Shown piece by piece: positions 35,538 to 44,597 of a DNA stretch of 64,000 nt (its first letter is position 1; each line of letters starts with the position of its first letter). The stretch covers positions 46,114-110,113 of the forward strand of contig JAJDTR010000125.1 of the NCBI GenBank assembly GCA_022827055.1, given 5' to 3'. Origin of the DNA: Candidatus Poribacteria bacterium (lineage in GTDB: Bacteria > Poribacteria > WGA-4E > JAJDTR01). The notes under the pieces are model-generated. The model was not told where the DNA came from and ran no database searches. It saw only the letters and a program-made list of their open reading frames with translations. A program made the position numbers and the translations under genes.

Positions 35538-37109
35538 ATGTCCCAAGACAATCATCAACAGGATCTGGCAACACAGATTAAGGAATACCATCAAATCGGT
35601 GAATTTGACAAAGCTTTGGAGATTAGCGCGGGTGCGTTGAATTCAAATCCGGTGGACTTGGAAGCTTACGGTTCTCGCTGGAAGTTGGTGGCCGACATGT
35701 TTCCGGAGGAGGAGGCAAAAGGGAAGATTCGACCTGAAATCGAATCACTGCTGCGGACAAACAACGAAACCCCGGAACTGTTGGAGGCTGCTTACTGGGG
35801 CTATAGACGCCTTCCGGGCGACGCGGCGAACCTCCCGGCGGAATTGCTCGACAAGATGCTGCAATTCCCCGGAACCAAAGTTTATCAGAGCGCTTTGTTC
35901 GGGTTAGCCGACCAAAGCCAAGGGGTGCATGAAAAATGGCACTATTATCAGCGCATTGTCGACGAATGTTCTGCTTCGGATGTACCGGGATTATCATGGT
36001 ATTTGTTGGGGCATGAACACCTGCTGTGGTTAGCCGAGGATGACAGGTCCCTAATAGGCGACGACCAGCTTGATGTACTCCTCGACCGGTATTTGGATGC
36101 ACACCGTTCCTATTGCCAAGATACACAGCAGTGGCTTGGTTGGGCGTATACCGAAGCAGTAAAATTGCGGCTCAAGTTTAACGCACGTCTGGAGAAGGCA
36201 TTGGACATATTGGAGCGCGCCGAAGTCAGATTAGGCGACGAAGAGGAACAGAAGTGGCTTGTAGAGCACAATGAGAGTTCCGTGGAAGAAGCGCTAACGA
36301 AAATCTCCCGCTTGCGCAGCGAGGTCTTTCTCCGGCAGGAACGATGGAGAGAGGCGCATGACGGTCTTCACGCGAACGCGCCGGATTTCTTGGAATCACT
36401 TGCATCAAGGTTCAACGAGAGCGCCGTCAATTTCTTCTGGATGTTGGGCAGATCAGCGGAAGGAATTGGAGAGTTGGAGACCGCCATACGCTGCTATTCC
36501 GATGCACACTTTGCCCCCACCCCTCACGCGGAGAGTCGAGCGGGATTGGAACGCGTCTATCATCAGATGGAGCGGGGAAATGCCGATACCTTCGACGATT
36601 TTCTCGAAGAGGTGGAAACAGAATACCGAATCCGAGAAGACGCCGACCGGGAAGAAATCCGTCAGAAATTTATTAAGAACACGCTCAACAAGAAGGCAAC
36701 CGACTTTTCTTTAGAAACATTGGAAGGAGAGGTTTTCACGCTGTCGGCAATGCGAGGAAAGGTCCTATTGCTTGACGTTGGCGCTTCGTGGTGCGGGCCA
36801 TGCAACGACGCAATTCCGCAAATCAAGACAATCTATGATCAATTCAACAAAGTTGACAACGTCGCTATCTGGGGAATCAACGATGGTGAAACCCCTGAAC
36901 AGGTGCAGAGATTCTTGGAGGAATATCAGCCGCCGTGGCCAATCCTGCTCGATCGGCGAAAGCAAGTAAGGAAGGCTTATCAGATTCGTGGGATACCATT
37001 TTTCATCCTGATTGATAAGGCGGGGAATTGGCAATATAGTTTTATAGGCTGCAACCTCATCGGCGGTCAGCCACTAATCTGGCTGATTGAAGAACTCCTC
37101 AAAGAGTGA
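35538..37109 (+). CDS. TlpA/ResA-like thioredoxin-fold protein with long N-terminal helical domain
   Basis: A 523-residue protein starting at 35538 behind a purine-rich ribosome site. Residues 1-380 are helical and TPR-like (for example HQIGEFDKALEISAGALNSN near 15, KVYQSALFGLADQSQGVHEK near 115, AIRCYSDAHFAPTPHAESR near 320). Residues about 390-523 form a redoxin domain: ATDFSLETLEGEVFTLSAMR, then VGASWCGPCNDAIPQIKTIY with the CGPC active site near 418-421, and RGIPFFILIDKAGN near 480. No signal peptide is visible, unusual for TlpA-like reductases, so it may act in the cytoplasm. It precedes a GH172-like gene by 48 bases. Confidence 0.85.
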   Translation: MSQDNHQQDLATQIKEYHQIGEFDKALEISAGALNSNPVDLEAYGSRWKLVADMFPEEEAKGKIRPEIESLLRTNNETPELLEAAYWGYRRLPGDAANLPAELLDKMLQFPGTKVYQSALFGLADQSQGVHEKWHYYQRIVDECSASDVPGLSWYLLGHEHLLWLAEDDRSLIGDDQLDVLLDRYLDAHRSYCQDTQQWLGWAYTEAVKLRLKFNARLEKALDILERAEVRLGDEEEQKWLVEHNESSVEEALTKISRLRSEVFLRQERWREAHDGLHANAPDFLESLASRFNESAVNFFWMLGRSAEGIGELETAIRCYSDAHFAPTPHAESRAGLERVYHQMERGNADTFDDFLEEVETEYRIREDADREEIRQKFIKNTLNKKATDFSLETLEGEVFTLSAMRGKVLLLDVGASWCGPCNDAIPQIKTIYDQFNKVDNVAIWGINDGETPEQVQRFLEEYQPPWPILLDRRKQVRKAYQIRGIPFFILIDKAGNWQYSFIGCNLIGGQPLIWLIEELLKE

Positions 37110-37157
37110 CACTTTGAGGTGAATTTTTTACAATCTGACGTAGCGAGAGGTTTGAGT

Positions 37158-38588
37158 ATGAGCCACATAACAAATGTTCAGGATCCAAATTTTCCACTTA
37201 TCCAACTACCGACGCAATTCCGCGCCCAGCGGCACACAATGGTGGATAGGCAAGCGGGGATAGGGGAATCCGTAGAGGTATTCCGGGCGCAGGGACCCGG
37301 GTGCATCAGACACATTTGGATTGTCCCCAATCCGATCTCGGATACGCGATTTACCCCAGATTATATCGACAATTCCAACACCAATGCCATCATCAAAATC
37401 TACGTCGATGACGACCCACGCCCGTTAGTCAACATGGATCTGAAGCGGCTGTGCGGTGTGCTGCTCGATCAATCGCCGTATCGTGTGGACAACGCCGGGT
37501 TCGCGGTCTTGCCCAGAAAAATGGGGTCGGTGCACGGCGACTGTTTCAACATCTATTTGCCGATCCCTTTTGCCAAATCCTGCCGAATTACGATGGAGCC
37601 GCTGATGGATCAGTGCATCCGCATTATGGCTGATTGGCAACAGTTCCCCGAGGGGACGGACATCACGCCTTACCGTTTGCACGCGGTATACAGAAGCGAA
37701 TATCCAGCGAGCCACCACTCATCCTTTCTAATGGCTGATTTATCCGGAAAAGGCTTCGTCGCGGGGGTCGTCAAAGGCATCCGTCAACGCGAGCACACCG
37801 ACATGATTTATCATACCGGCGGGCAGGTGTGGATGATTGACGGAGAGAGCGATCCCCATGTCATGAGGGGAATCAACGAGGAGGATGATTTCGCGTTCGG
37901 CTGGGGATACCACGAGGTGATGACACGCTGGATCGGCTGCCCCTATCACCGCTATGCCAATCGAACCGACCAAGACGGGGTGATTTACCGGTTCTTCGGC
38001 TTGAATTCGGTGACGTTCGACTCCTCGCTGCTGCTCCGCTGCGGATCTCGCGCGGATGACACGGAGACCGTGGTGTACTACTATCGGGTGCTGGAAAGCC
38101 AAGCGCCTCCGGTCACTTCGCCCGAAACGTGGGAGATGGCGGGCGCGTTCGGGTGCACCAATCACGAAGAATTCTTGCGGCCGGAGATTCCGGAGCAGAT
38201 AGCGGCGCCTTGGTTGGGACAGTTCAAAGACGATGAAGTGGAATTCTCCGTACACTCCGCGAAATCGGAACACACATGGATTGACTTCTCAACTTACTGC
38301 CGTACCGGCTCTCAGGGTCAATTGGATCGTTCCGCCTATGCCCGCACAACAATTGAGTCCGAGGATGAGAGGTCGGTTCAAATTCGGTTGGGTTTCGACG
38401 ATTGGCTGAGCGTGTGGCTAAACGGCGAGAACTTGGGATCGTTCCGACACGACCACGGTTTCGCAGCGATTAACGTCCCCGCGCGTTTGAAGAAGGGAGA
38501 AAACAAGCTGATGGTCAAGCTCAGCAACTTTGAGAACATCACGCACGGGGGCTGGGCGATGAGTTGCTCGATAGAGAACCTGGACTAA
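37158..38588 (+). CDS. DUF2961/GH172-like protein, tandem copy 1
   Basis: A 476-residue protein starting at 37158 (GAGAGGTTTGAGT upstream). It matches DUF2961, which includes GH172 enzymes acting on fructofuranosides and D-arabinofuranosides as double-jelly-roll oligomers. Typical segments are RAQGPGCIRHIWIVPNP near 46-62, IKIYVDDDPRPLVNMDL near 78-94, SVHGDCFNIYLPIPFAKSCR near 125-144 and FNEEDDFAFGWGYHEV-like GINEEDDFAFGWGYHEVMTR near 240-259. A C-terminal jelly-roll module (residues 330-476, with SVWLNGENLGSFRHDH) looks like a carbohydrate-binding or PA14-like addition. No signal peptide. A close paralogue follows after a repeat array. Confidence 0.82.
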   Translation: MSHITNVQDPNFPLIQLPTQFRAQRHTMVDRQAGIGESVEVFRAQGPGCIRHIWIVPNPISDTRFTPDYIDNSNTNAIIKIYVDDDPRPLVNMDLKRLCGVLLDQSPYRVDNAGFAVLPRKMGSVHGDCFNIYLPIPFAKSCRITMEPLMDQCIRIMADWQQFPEGTDITPYRLHAVYRSEYPASHHSSFLMADLSGKGFVAGVVKGIRQREHTDMIYHTGGQVWMIDGESDPHVMRGINEEDDFAFGWGYHEVMTRWIGCPYHRYANRTDQDGVIYRFFGLNSVTFDSSLLLRCGSRADDTETVVYYYRVLESQAPPVTSPETWEMAGAFGCTNHEEFLRPEIPEQIAAPWLGQFKDDEVEFSVHSAKSEHTWIDFSTYCRTGSQGQLDRSAYARTTIESEDERSVQIRLGFDDWLSVWLNGENLGSFRHDHGFAAINVPARLKKGENKLMVKLSNFENITHGGWAMSCSIENLD

Positions 38589-39208
38589 GATTTGTTGTAA
38601 TTTCACCATAATCGGATAATCCGGAGGAGCGCGCTCACGCATAGTGTTTCTTAGGGGTTGGGATCAAGCGAACGGATAGTGAGTGATCAACTGAGTGGAT
38701 AACGAAGGCGATAGTAGATCCTGATAGAAATCCAGCAAGTGAGTGAATAGCGAACGATCAACTGAGTGGATAGTGAAGGCGATAGAGATCCCGTAGGACT
38801 TCCATCAAGATCCCATTGGGACCGCGATAGTAAGTCCTGATAAAGATCCTTCCCAACCTCTAACTCACACATCGAGCACGGATTCGGAATTCTTTAGGTC
38901 GGTTTCCCAAAATCAACGTTTTGGTGTCGAGGTACGAATGTCGACCTACTATCTACACTCAACCCGTACGGATTGAGTCTGCTAACCTGCATCGTTCGAT
39001 GCAGGACGGGAATCTCTATAGATCAACTGAGCGTAGGCGATAGAAAATCTTACTTCCTATGAGATTACTATCGCGTTAAGATCTCTATGCCGCTCGCTAT
39101 CCACCTGCGTGATCCTATCCGGTCTTTTAATCTCCCTTTATCACACGCCGCAAAGCTCCTCGCAATCTGATGTATTGACGCGCATTTTTTGAACTCGAAA
39201 GGTGTCGT
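38589..39208. repeat. Dense modular repeat array between tandem GH172-like genes
   Basis: A 620-base gap. From 38660 to 38850 there are four to five partly fused units: GATCAAGCGAACGGATAGTG, GATCAACTGAGTGGATAACG, then AGCAAGTGAGTGAATAGCGA and GATCAACTGAGTGGATAGTG, separated by GGCGATAG..ATCC modules. More units in both orientations occur at 39020-39130. The 38880-38990 part shows nothing clear. It is not CRISPR: the spacing is irregular and the units vary. Confidence 0.82.
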
Positions 39209-40633
39209 ATGAGCCACCCTATGAACTTACCGGATCCAAATTTTCCATTTATCCAACTACCGACGCAATTCCATTCCCGGCGGCAAACGTTGAGGGATAG
39301 GAAAGTGGCGGTCGGAGAAACCAAAGAGGTATTCCGGGCACGGGGACCCGGTTGCGTCAGGCACATTTGGATTTCCCCGAATCCGACCGACCGTCCGCGT
39401 ACTACCGACGATGTTAAAGACAACTCCGACGTCAATTCCGTCATCAAAATCTACGTCGATGACGACCCGCGCCCGTTAGTCAACATGGATCTGAAGCGGC
39501 TGTGCGGTGTTTTGCTCGATCAATCTCCGTATCGTGTGGTCAACGCCGGGTTCGCGGTCTTGACCCGACGATTGGGGTCGGTACACGGTGACAGCTTCAA
39601 CATATATCTGCCGATTCCGTTCGCCAAATCGTGCCGTATCACGATGGAGCCGATGACTGATCAGTTCATTCGCTTTATGGCGGACTGGCAGCAGTACCCC
39701 GAGGGGACCGACATCACCCCTTACCGTTTGCAGGCAGTATACAGAAGCGAGTCCCCCGCGAGTCATCATTCCTCCTACCTCATGGCTGACGTATCCGGAA
39801 AGGGGTTCGTCGCGGGCATCGTCAAGGGCATTCGACAACGCGACTACAGCGACGTGATTTTTCACACCGGCGGACAGGTGTGGATGATTGATGGGGAGAC
39901 CGACCCCCACGTCATCAGGGGGTATAACGAGGAGGATGATTTCGGATTATGTTTTGGCTATCACGAGGTGATGACGCGCTGGATCGGTTGCACGTATCTC
40001 CGCTATGGGTCCGAATACGACCAAGACGGGGTCGTCTACCGTTTCTTCGGCACGGATCCTGTGAGGTTCGACTCCTCGCTGCTGCTGCGCTGCGGGTCCC
40101 GCGCGGACGACACGGAGACCGTGGTGTACTACTACCGGGTGCCAGAGAGCCAAGCGCATCCGGTCACATCGCCCGAACCATGGGAAATTGCGGGACCTTT
40201 TGAATGCGGAAACTACGAACAGTTCCTGCAATCGGAGATCCCGGAGGAGGCAACAGGCGCTTGGACGGACCGGTTCCAAGAGGCGGCGTTCTCGGTACAC
40301 TCCGCTCCAGCGGAACACACCTGGATTGACTTTTCAACCTACTGCCGATCCGGCTTCCAGGACCAATTGGATCGTTCCGCCTATGCCCGCACAACTATTG
40401 AGTCCGGCGAGGAGCGTTCGGTCGAAGTTCGGATTGGTTTCGACGATTGGTTGACAATATGGCTAAACGGCGAGAGCCTTGGAACGTTTCGCCATGACCA
40501 CGATTTCGCGACGATTAACGTGCCCGCTCGGTTAAAGAGGGGCGTTAATGAGCTGATGGTCAAGCTTAGCAACTTTGAGAACGTCACGCATGGGTGCTGG
40601 GCGATGAGTTGTTCAATAGATGAGACGGACTAG
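39209..40633 (+). CDS. DUF2961/GH172-like protein, tandem copy 2
   Basis: A 474-residue paralogue of the preceding gene, starting MSHPMNLPDPNFPFIQLPTQ behind GAAAGGTGTCGT. Long stretches are identical or nearly so (VNMDLKRLCGVLLDQSPYRV; RSGFQDQLDRSAYARTTIES against RTGSQGQLDRSAYARTTIES), including at the DNA level around 39450-39530. Family motifs RARGPGCVRHIWISPNP and NEEDDFGLCFGYHEVMTRW are kept, as is the C-terminal jelly-roll. Divergence is concentrated in residues 55-75 and 345-370, which may tune substrate choice. The next gene, an SDR, begins 36 bases later. Confidence 0.82.
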   Translation: MSHPMNLPDPNFPFIQLPTQFHSRRQTLRDRKVAVGETKEVFRARGPGCVRHIWISPNPTDRPRTTDDVKDNSDVNSVIKIYVDDDPRPLVNMDLKRLCGVLLDQSPYRVVNAGFAVLTRRLGSVHGDSFNIYLPIPFAKSCRITMEPMTDQFIRFMADWQQYPEGTDITPYRLQAVYRSESPASHHSSYLMADVSGKGFVAGIVKGIRQRDYSDVIFHTGGQVWMIDGETDPHVIRGYNEEDDFGLCFGYHEVMTRWIGCTYLRYGSEYDQDGVVYRFFGTDPVRFDSSLLLRCGSRADDTETVVYYYRVPESQAHPVTSPEPWEIAGPFECGNYEQFLQSEIPEEATGAWTDRFQEAAFSVHSAPAEHTWIDFSTYCRSGFQDQLDRSAYARTTIESGEERSVEVRIGFDDWLTIWLNGESLGTFRHDHDFATINVPARLKRGVNELMVKLSNFENVTHGCWAMSCSIDETD

Positions 40634-40669
40634 CAATTCCGTAAAGGAAAGGATAAGGCGGAGCAAACC

Positions 40670-41524
40670 ATGGGAACACGATTGGAAGGTAAAGTAGCCA
40701 TCATCACCGGCGCAACGCTGGGACTCGGAAAAGCGGCGGCGTTGCTGTTCGCGGGGGAGGGTGCTTCGGTTGCCATCTGCGACCGGGGCAGGACACCGGA
40801 AAACGCCCAGAAGGTGCTCGACGCGGCGGAAGGGCTGCCCGGCGAGGTCGTCTACAAGAGGTGCGATGTCATGAATAAAGATGACATTGCCGCGCTGGTG
40901 GAATTCACGCGGGCGCGTTACGGGCGCATCGACGTGATGGTGAACAACGCCATTATCGACAATCCCGGCGGGAAACTGGAGGAGGTCACGGTCGAAGATT
41001 GGGAGGACGGGCTGTTCTGTCATCTGACGGCGCCGCTGCTTTTCTGCAAGTTGGTGGTGCCGTTGATGATTGAGCAGGGCGGCGGGAGCATTATAAACGT
41101 CTCATCTGGCAACGCGATGTTTGGCAGCCCCAGTATATCGTCGTACGGTCCCGCCAAGGCGGGCATGATTAACTTCACGCAGAGTTTGGCGGTCACCTAC
41201 GGTCCATACGGGATCCGCGCCAACGCACTGACGCCCGCACGAATGCTCACCGAGAAAAAACTCGACATGCTTGAGGGCAACCCGGCAGAGGTCAGACGAC
41301 AGAAATTTCTCTATCCGCGGGGAAATCCGGCGCAGCCGGAAGAGGTAGCGGAGGTCATGCTGTTCCTGGCGTCGGATGAGTCGTCCGCCATCACCGGACA
41401 CAGCTTGGTTGCGGATTGCGGGGCGTCCGCGTTCAATCCGCTGAGCATTCCGGGGCGGCTGGAACGGAATATCCGAGACGAGTTGGAAGCCCAAGGCTCC
41501 GAATGGATTCATGGCGAGGAGTAG
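40670..41524 (+). CDS. Short-chain dehydrogenase/reductase (SDR, classical type)
   Basis: A 284-residue protein. The cofactor motif TGATLGLGK is at residues 14-22, NNA near 91, the catalytic Ser in IINVSSGN near 143 and Y-x-x-x-K in SYGPAKAGM near 158-165. Such enzymes oxidise or reduce sugars, sugar acids or other secondary alcohols with NAD(P). It starts at 40670 with GGAAAGGATAAGG upstream and lies 36 bases after the GH172-like gene, so it may convert the sugar released by that enzyme. The next gene starts six bases after its stop. Confidence 0.9.
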   Translation: MGTRLEGKVAIITGATLGLGKAAALLFAGEGASVAICDRGRTPENAQKVLDAAEGLPGEVVYKRCDVMNKDDIAALVEFTRARYGRIDVMVNNAIIDNPGGKLEEVTVEDWEDGLFCHLTAPLLFCKLVVPLMIEQGGGSIINVSSGNAMFGSPSISSYGPAKAGMINFTQSLAVTYGPYGIRANALTPARMLTEKKLDMLEGNPAEVRRQKFLYPRGNPAQPEEVAEVMLFLASDESSAITGHSLVADCGASAFNPLSIPGRLERNIRDELEAQGSEWIHGEE

Positions 41525-41529
41525 GACAA

Positions 41530-44500
41530 ATGGAGAAATCGATGAACTTTCGACGGAAAATCACACTATATTTTTTGCTTTACATCACTCTGTGCAGTTT
41601 TGCATTCGGCCAAGTCGTCAACATTCCCGACCCGAACCTCAGGCACGCCATTAGAGAGGCACTCAATCTGCCTGCTGGTGCGCTAATCACGCAAGCGGAC
41701 ATGCGACAGTTAAAGGAGTTCGGGGGGTTGCGGCTGGGAATCACATCCTTGAAAGGCTTGGAGTTTGCTACGGAACTTGAGCGGTTAGGGATTCCTCGTA
41801 GTCCAATAACCGATTTAACGCCAATTTCCCAGTTGGTCAAATTAAAATATTTGGATGCAAGCGGCTGTAAAATCGGTGACATTAGTCCGTTGGCTAATCT
41901 CAAACAGCTTGTCTATCTAAATTTGGAAAAGAATCGGATACATGATGTTAGCCCACTGGCGGGATTAGCTAACTTACGAACTTTATACATTCAAAATAAT
42001 CCGGTTCTAGACTTTAGGCCACTGGACAATCTTCGTCTCACTACATTTGAATACGATGAGGTATGCGAAATGGATCCGCTGCCCCTTGAACCGCGATTGG
42101 CAAATCGAAGTTATCCAAATATAATGGCGGCAGAATATTTGGTAGGAGCCGATTCGCGTGTCGATTTGATGTTTGGCGGCGGCTATATGCATATGGAGTT
42201 ACGCGCTGACGGGATACTAGTTGGCGAATTAGAAAAAGCGGTACGTCAACGCGATAATCTCATAGCAGCTAATCCCAATGCGGTGTTTTTAATTGTTATT
42301 CCGATGAGGAGCGCCGGTATTGGTTATTTCCCCGATGATTCGCCATACTGGGTTCGGGATTCCGCCGGTGAAATTGTGCCCGCAGTGGAGGATGGTGTCC
42401 CACGTGGACGTTTTATAGATTTTACGCACCCACATGTGCAAGATTTGATTGTTAAACAAGCCATAGCGGTTTCTAAATGCGGTTTATTTGATGGCATAGT
42501 ATTCGACTGGTGGAGAGATAAAGGACATGATGTGTTTCCTGGCGATTTGGTAAGTCCCGATAAGCAATTTGAGGCTCGAATAAATATCCTTTGGCGTATT
42601 CGCGCTCAGGTGCGTCCAAACTTTTTGATTCAAGTGAATTCGAATTGGCGAAAATTGCCGCACACTGGCCAATACATCAACGGGCTCTCAATGGAAGTTG
42701 GGTTGCCTGCTTGGGGCAGAACAGAAGAGGAACGTGAAATAATACTGAATCGTACAGAAGATACTCTGGCATGGGCGGAGGAACATTTGAGAGAACCGCG
42801 TATTAACGGGGTGGCAGGTGGAGTGCGTCCTCCAGAACCGACACATAGCCCGTTCAACCGTCGCTGGATGCGCGTACTAACAACCTTAAGCCTGACTTTT
42901 GCCGACGGGTATTCGGTCACGCAATTGGCGTATGAACGGTTTGACGAGCGGCATTGGTACGACTTTTGGAAAGCGGATCTGGGTCAACCCGTGGGCGCGA
43001 AGAGGCAACTGTACGACAACCGCGAAGGTCTGTATATCCGCGAGTTCACGAACGGGTGGGCAGTGTACAACCACAGCGGTTCTGAGCAGGAGATAACCTT
43101 GCCGGAACTTGCCGTGGGAGTGGCGAGCCGTTTGGAGAGGACGACGCACACGCTATCTAACCTGGACGGGGAGATGTATCTCAGAAAGACGACGGGGGTC
43201 AATGGAAATGACATTTACATTGCTGAACCTATCAACGCCGTCTCCGGTGCGACGCTCCTCTTGGATGCCTCAAACAATCCGGGGACTGCGCCTTCATGGG
43301 TTAATCTGGGTACCGCGGGCGGAACACTTTCAATTTCTGAAAGGCATCCAAGGGTTGAAGAGGGTGAAATAGAGATTCCGTCCATCGGTTTCAGCGGGCG
43401 ACGCACATATTACACGGCTGTGGCGGCACGTCAAACCTTTGGAGGATCCGTTCACACAAATCCCCAACTCTACTTGGGAGATTGGACGCTTGAATTCCTT
43501 TGCAAGCGCAACGGCAATCGCTTCGCTCAAGAACATCAATTTGCCGGTTTCCAAAACAGCCCTAGAGAGGGGGTTCAAGGGATTCGCTTATGGTTGCCGG
43601 ACGACGGTCAAGAACTCAGCATGTCCCTCCACGCCAACAGCTTAAAACAGCCCGAACGCGCACTGAATATTATCTTGGAGGAAAATATCTGGACTTGGGT
43701 GACGATTGTTTCCATAAACGGTGAGTCAATCAACGCATATCAAGACGGCGTGAAAGTTAGCCGACATCCGGGAGTACATTTCGACGCGACTGTACCACTA
43801 AACGACATTTCCATCGGCGCGAATTCGTATGAGGACCGAAACCGGAACTTCAACGGCTCATTTTCTATTGTGCGTGTGTATGACAGGGCGCTAAGGCCAG
43901 ACGAGATTCTGCAAAATATCGGCGCGACCGTGATTCCGATGACCAACCCCGCCGATGTCAACGACGATGGGGAGGTGGATATTTTGGATTTGGTGGCGAT
44001 TGCTGCAAACTTTAAGCAGACAGGGGAGAATGATGCCGATGTGAACGGGGACGGCGTGGTGAATATCCTTGACCTCGTTCAGGTTGCCGGGGCAATCGGA
44101 GGTGGTGCCGCCGCGCCTTCGCCATATTCCCTAGACCCGTCGATTATTAGCGCCGCGGATGTTGAGAGATGGCTTGCACAGGCACAGGGTTTAGGCGTCG
44201 GCGATGCGCATATTCAACGGGGAATCCGCTTCCTTGAAGGTTTGCTTGCAGCGTTGACCCCGAAAGAAACGATGCTGTTGCCGAATTACCCGAACCCCTT
44301 CAATCCGGAGACGTGGATACCGTATCATCTCGCGCGAAAAGCGGAGGTGGCAATTACGATTCATGACACAAAGGGGACGCTGGTTCGGCAGTTGGCGCTC
44401 GGGAATCAGACGGCGGGGCATTACGCGGCGCGTGGAAAGGCGGCGTATTGGGACGGACGGAACGAACGCGGGGAAGCGGTGGCGAGCGGGATTTATATCT

Positions 44501-44556
44501 ATCAATTCCGGGCGGGTGACTATGCGGCGTCACGGCGGATGGTGATTGTGAAGTAG
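41530..44556 (+). CDS. Secreted multidomain protein: LRR, glycosidase-like barrel, LamG, dockerin, sorting tail
   Basis: About 1008 residues. Start ATG 41530 follows GAGGAG; ATG 41542 has its own GGAG and is equally possible. MNFRRKITLYFLLYITLCSF leads a signal peptide. Leucine-rich repeats span about 53-177 (LKYLDASGCKIGDISPLANL). A putative TIM-barrel glycosidase-like domain spans about 190-557 (GLFDGIVFDWWRDKGHDV). A LamG-like jelly-roll follows at 567-797, then a type I dockerin pair at 805-857 (DVNDDGEVDILDLVAIAANF; DVNGDGVVNILDLVQVAGAI). The end at 915-1008 begins LLPNYPNPFNPETWIPYHLA and is a T9SS-like/FlgD-Ig-like tail. It is probably displayed at the cell surface; cohesin partners are not seen here. 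Confidence 0.87.
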   Translation: MEKSMNFRRKITLYFLLYITLCSFAFGQVVNIPDPNLRHAIREALNLPAGALITQADMRQLKEFGGLRLGITSLKGLEFATELERLGIPRSPITDLTPISQLVKLKYLDASGCKIGDISPLANLKQLVYLNLEKNRIHDVSPLAGLANLRTLYIQNNPVLDFRPLDNLRLTTFEYDEVCEMDPLPLEPRLANRSYPNIMAAEYLVGADSRVDLMFGGGYMHMELRADGILVGELEKAVRQRDNLIAANPNAVFLIVIPMRSAGIGYFPDDSPYWVRDSAGEIVPAVEDGVPRGRFIDFTHPHVQDLIVKQAIAVSKCGLFDGIVFDWWRDKGHDVFPGDLVSPDKQFEARINILWRIRAQVRPNFLIQVNSNWRKLPHTGQYINGLSMEVGLPAWGRTEEEREIILNRTEDTLAWAEEHLREPRINGVAGGVRPPEPTHSPFNRRWMRVLTTLSLTFADGYSVTQLAYERFDERHWYDFWKADLGQPVGAKRQLYDNREGLYIREFTNGWAVYNHSGSEQEITLPELAVGVASRLERTTHTLSNLDGEMYLRKTTGVNGNDIYIAEPINAVSGATLLLDASNNPGTAPSWVNLGTAGGTLSISERHPRVEEGEIEIPSIGFSGRRTYYTAVAARQTFGGSVHTNPQLYLGDWTLEFLCKRNGNRFAQEHQFAGFQNSPREGVQGIRLWLPDDGQELSMSLHANSLKQPERALNIILEENIWTWVTIVSINGESINAYQDGVKVSRHPGVHFDATVPLNDISIGANSYEDRNRNFNGSFSIVRVYDRALRPDEILQNIGATVIPMTNPADVNDDGEVDILDLVAIAANFKQTGENDADVNGDGVVNILDLVQVAGAIGGGAAAPSPYSLDPSIISAADVERWLAQAQGLGVGDAHIQRGIRFLEGLLAALTPKETMLLPNYPNPFNPETWIPYHLARKAEVAITIHDTKGTLVRQLALGNQTAGHYAARGKAAYWDGRNERGEAVASGIYIYQFRAGDYAASRRMVIVK

Positions 44557-44597
44557 AAAGAGGAGATTTACCGGTTACTGACCCCCAGAAGATTATT

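Noticed and set aside
36358..36714. Second frame of about 118 codons inside the thioredoxin-fold gene
   Set aside because: It lies fully within a frame with a clear CGPC redoxin domain and lacks its own ribosome site.
38655..38860. Possible CRISPR array from closely spaced repeats
   Set aside because: Units differ from each other, spacing is irregular, they are fused without unique spacers, and no cas gene is present. The same units occur singly all over the window.
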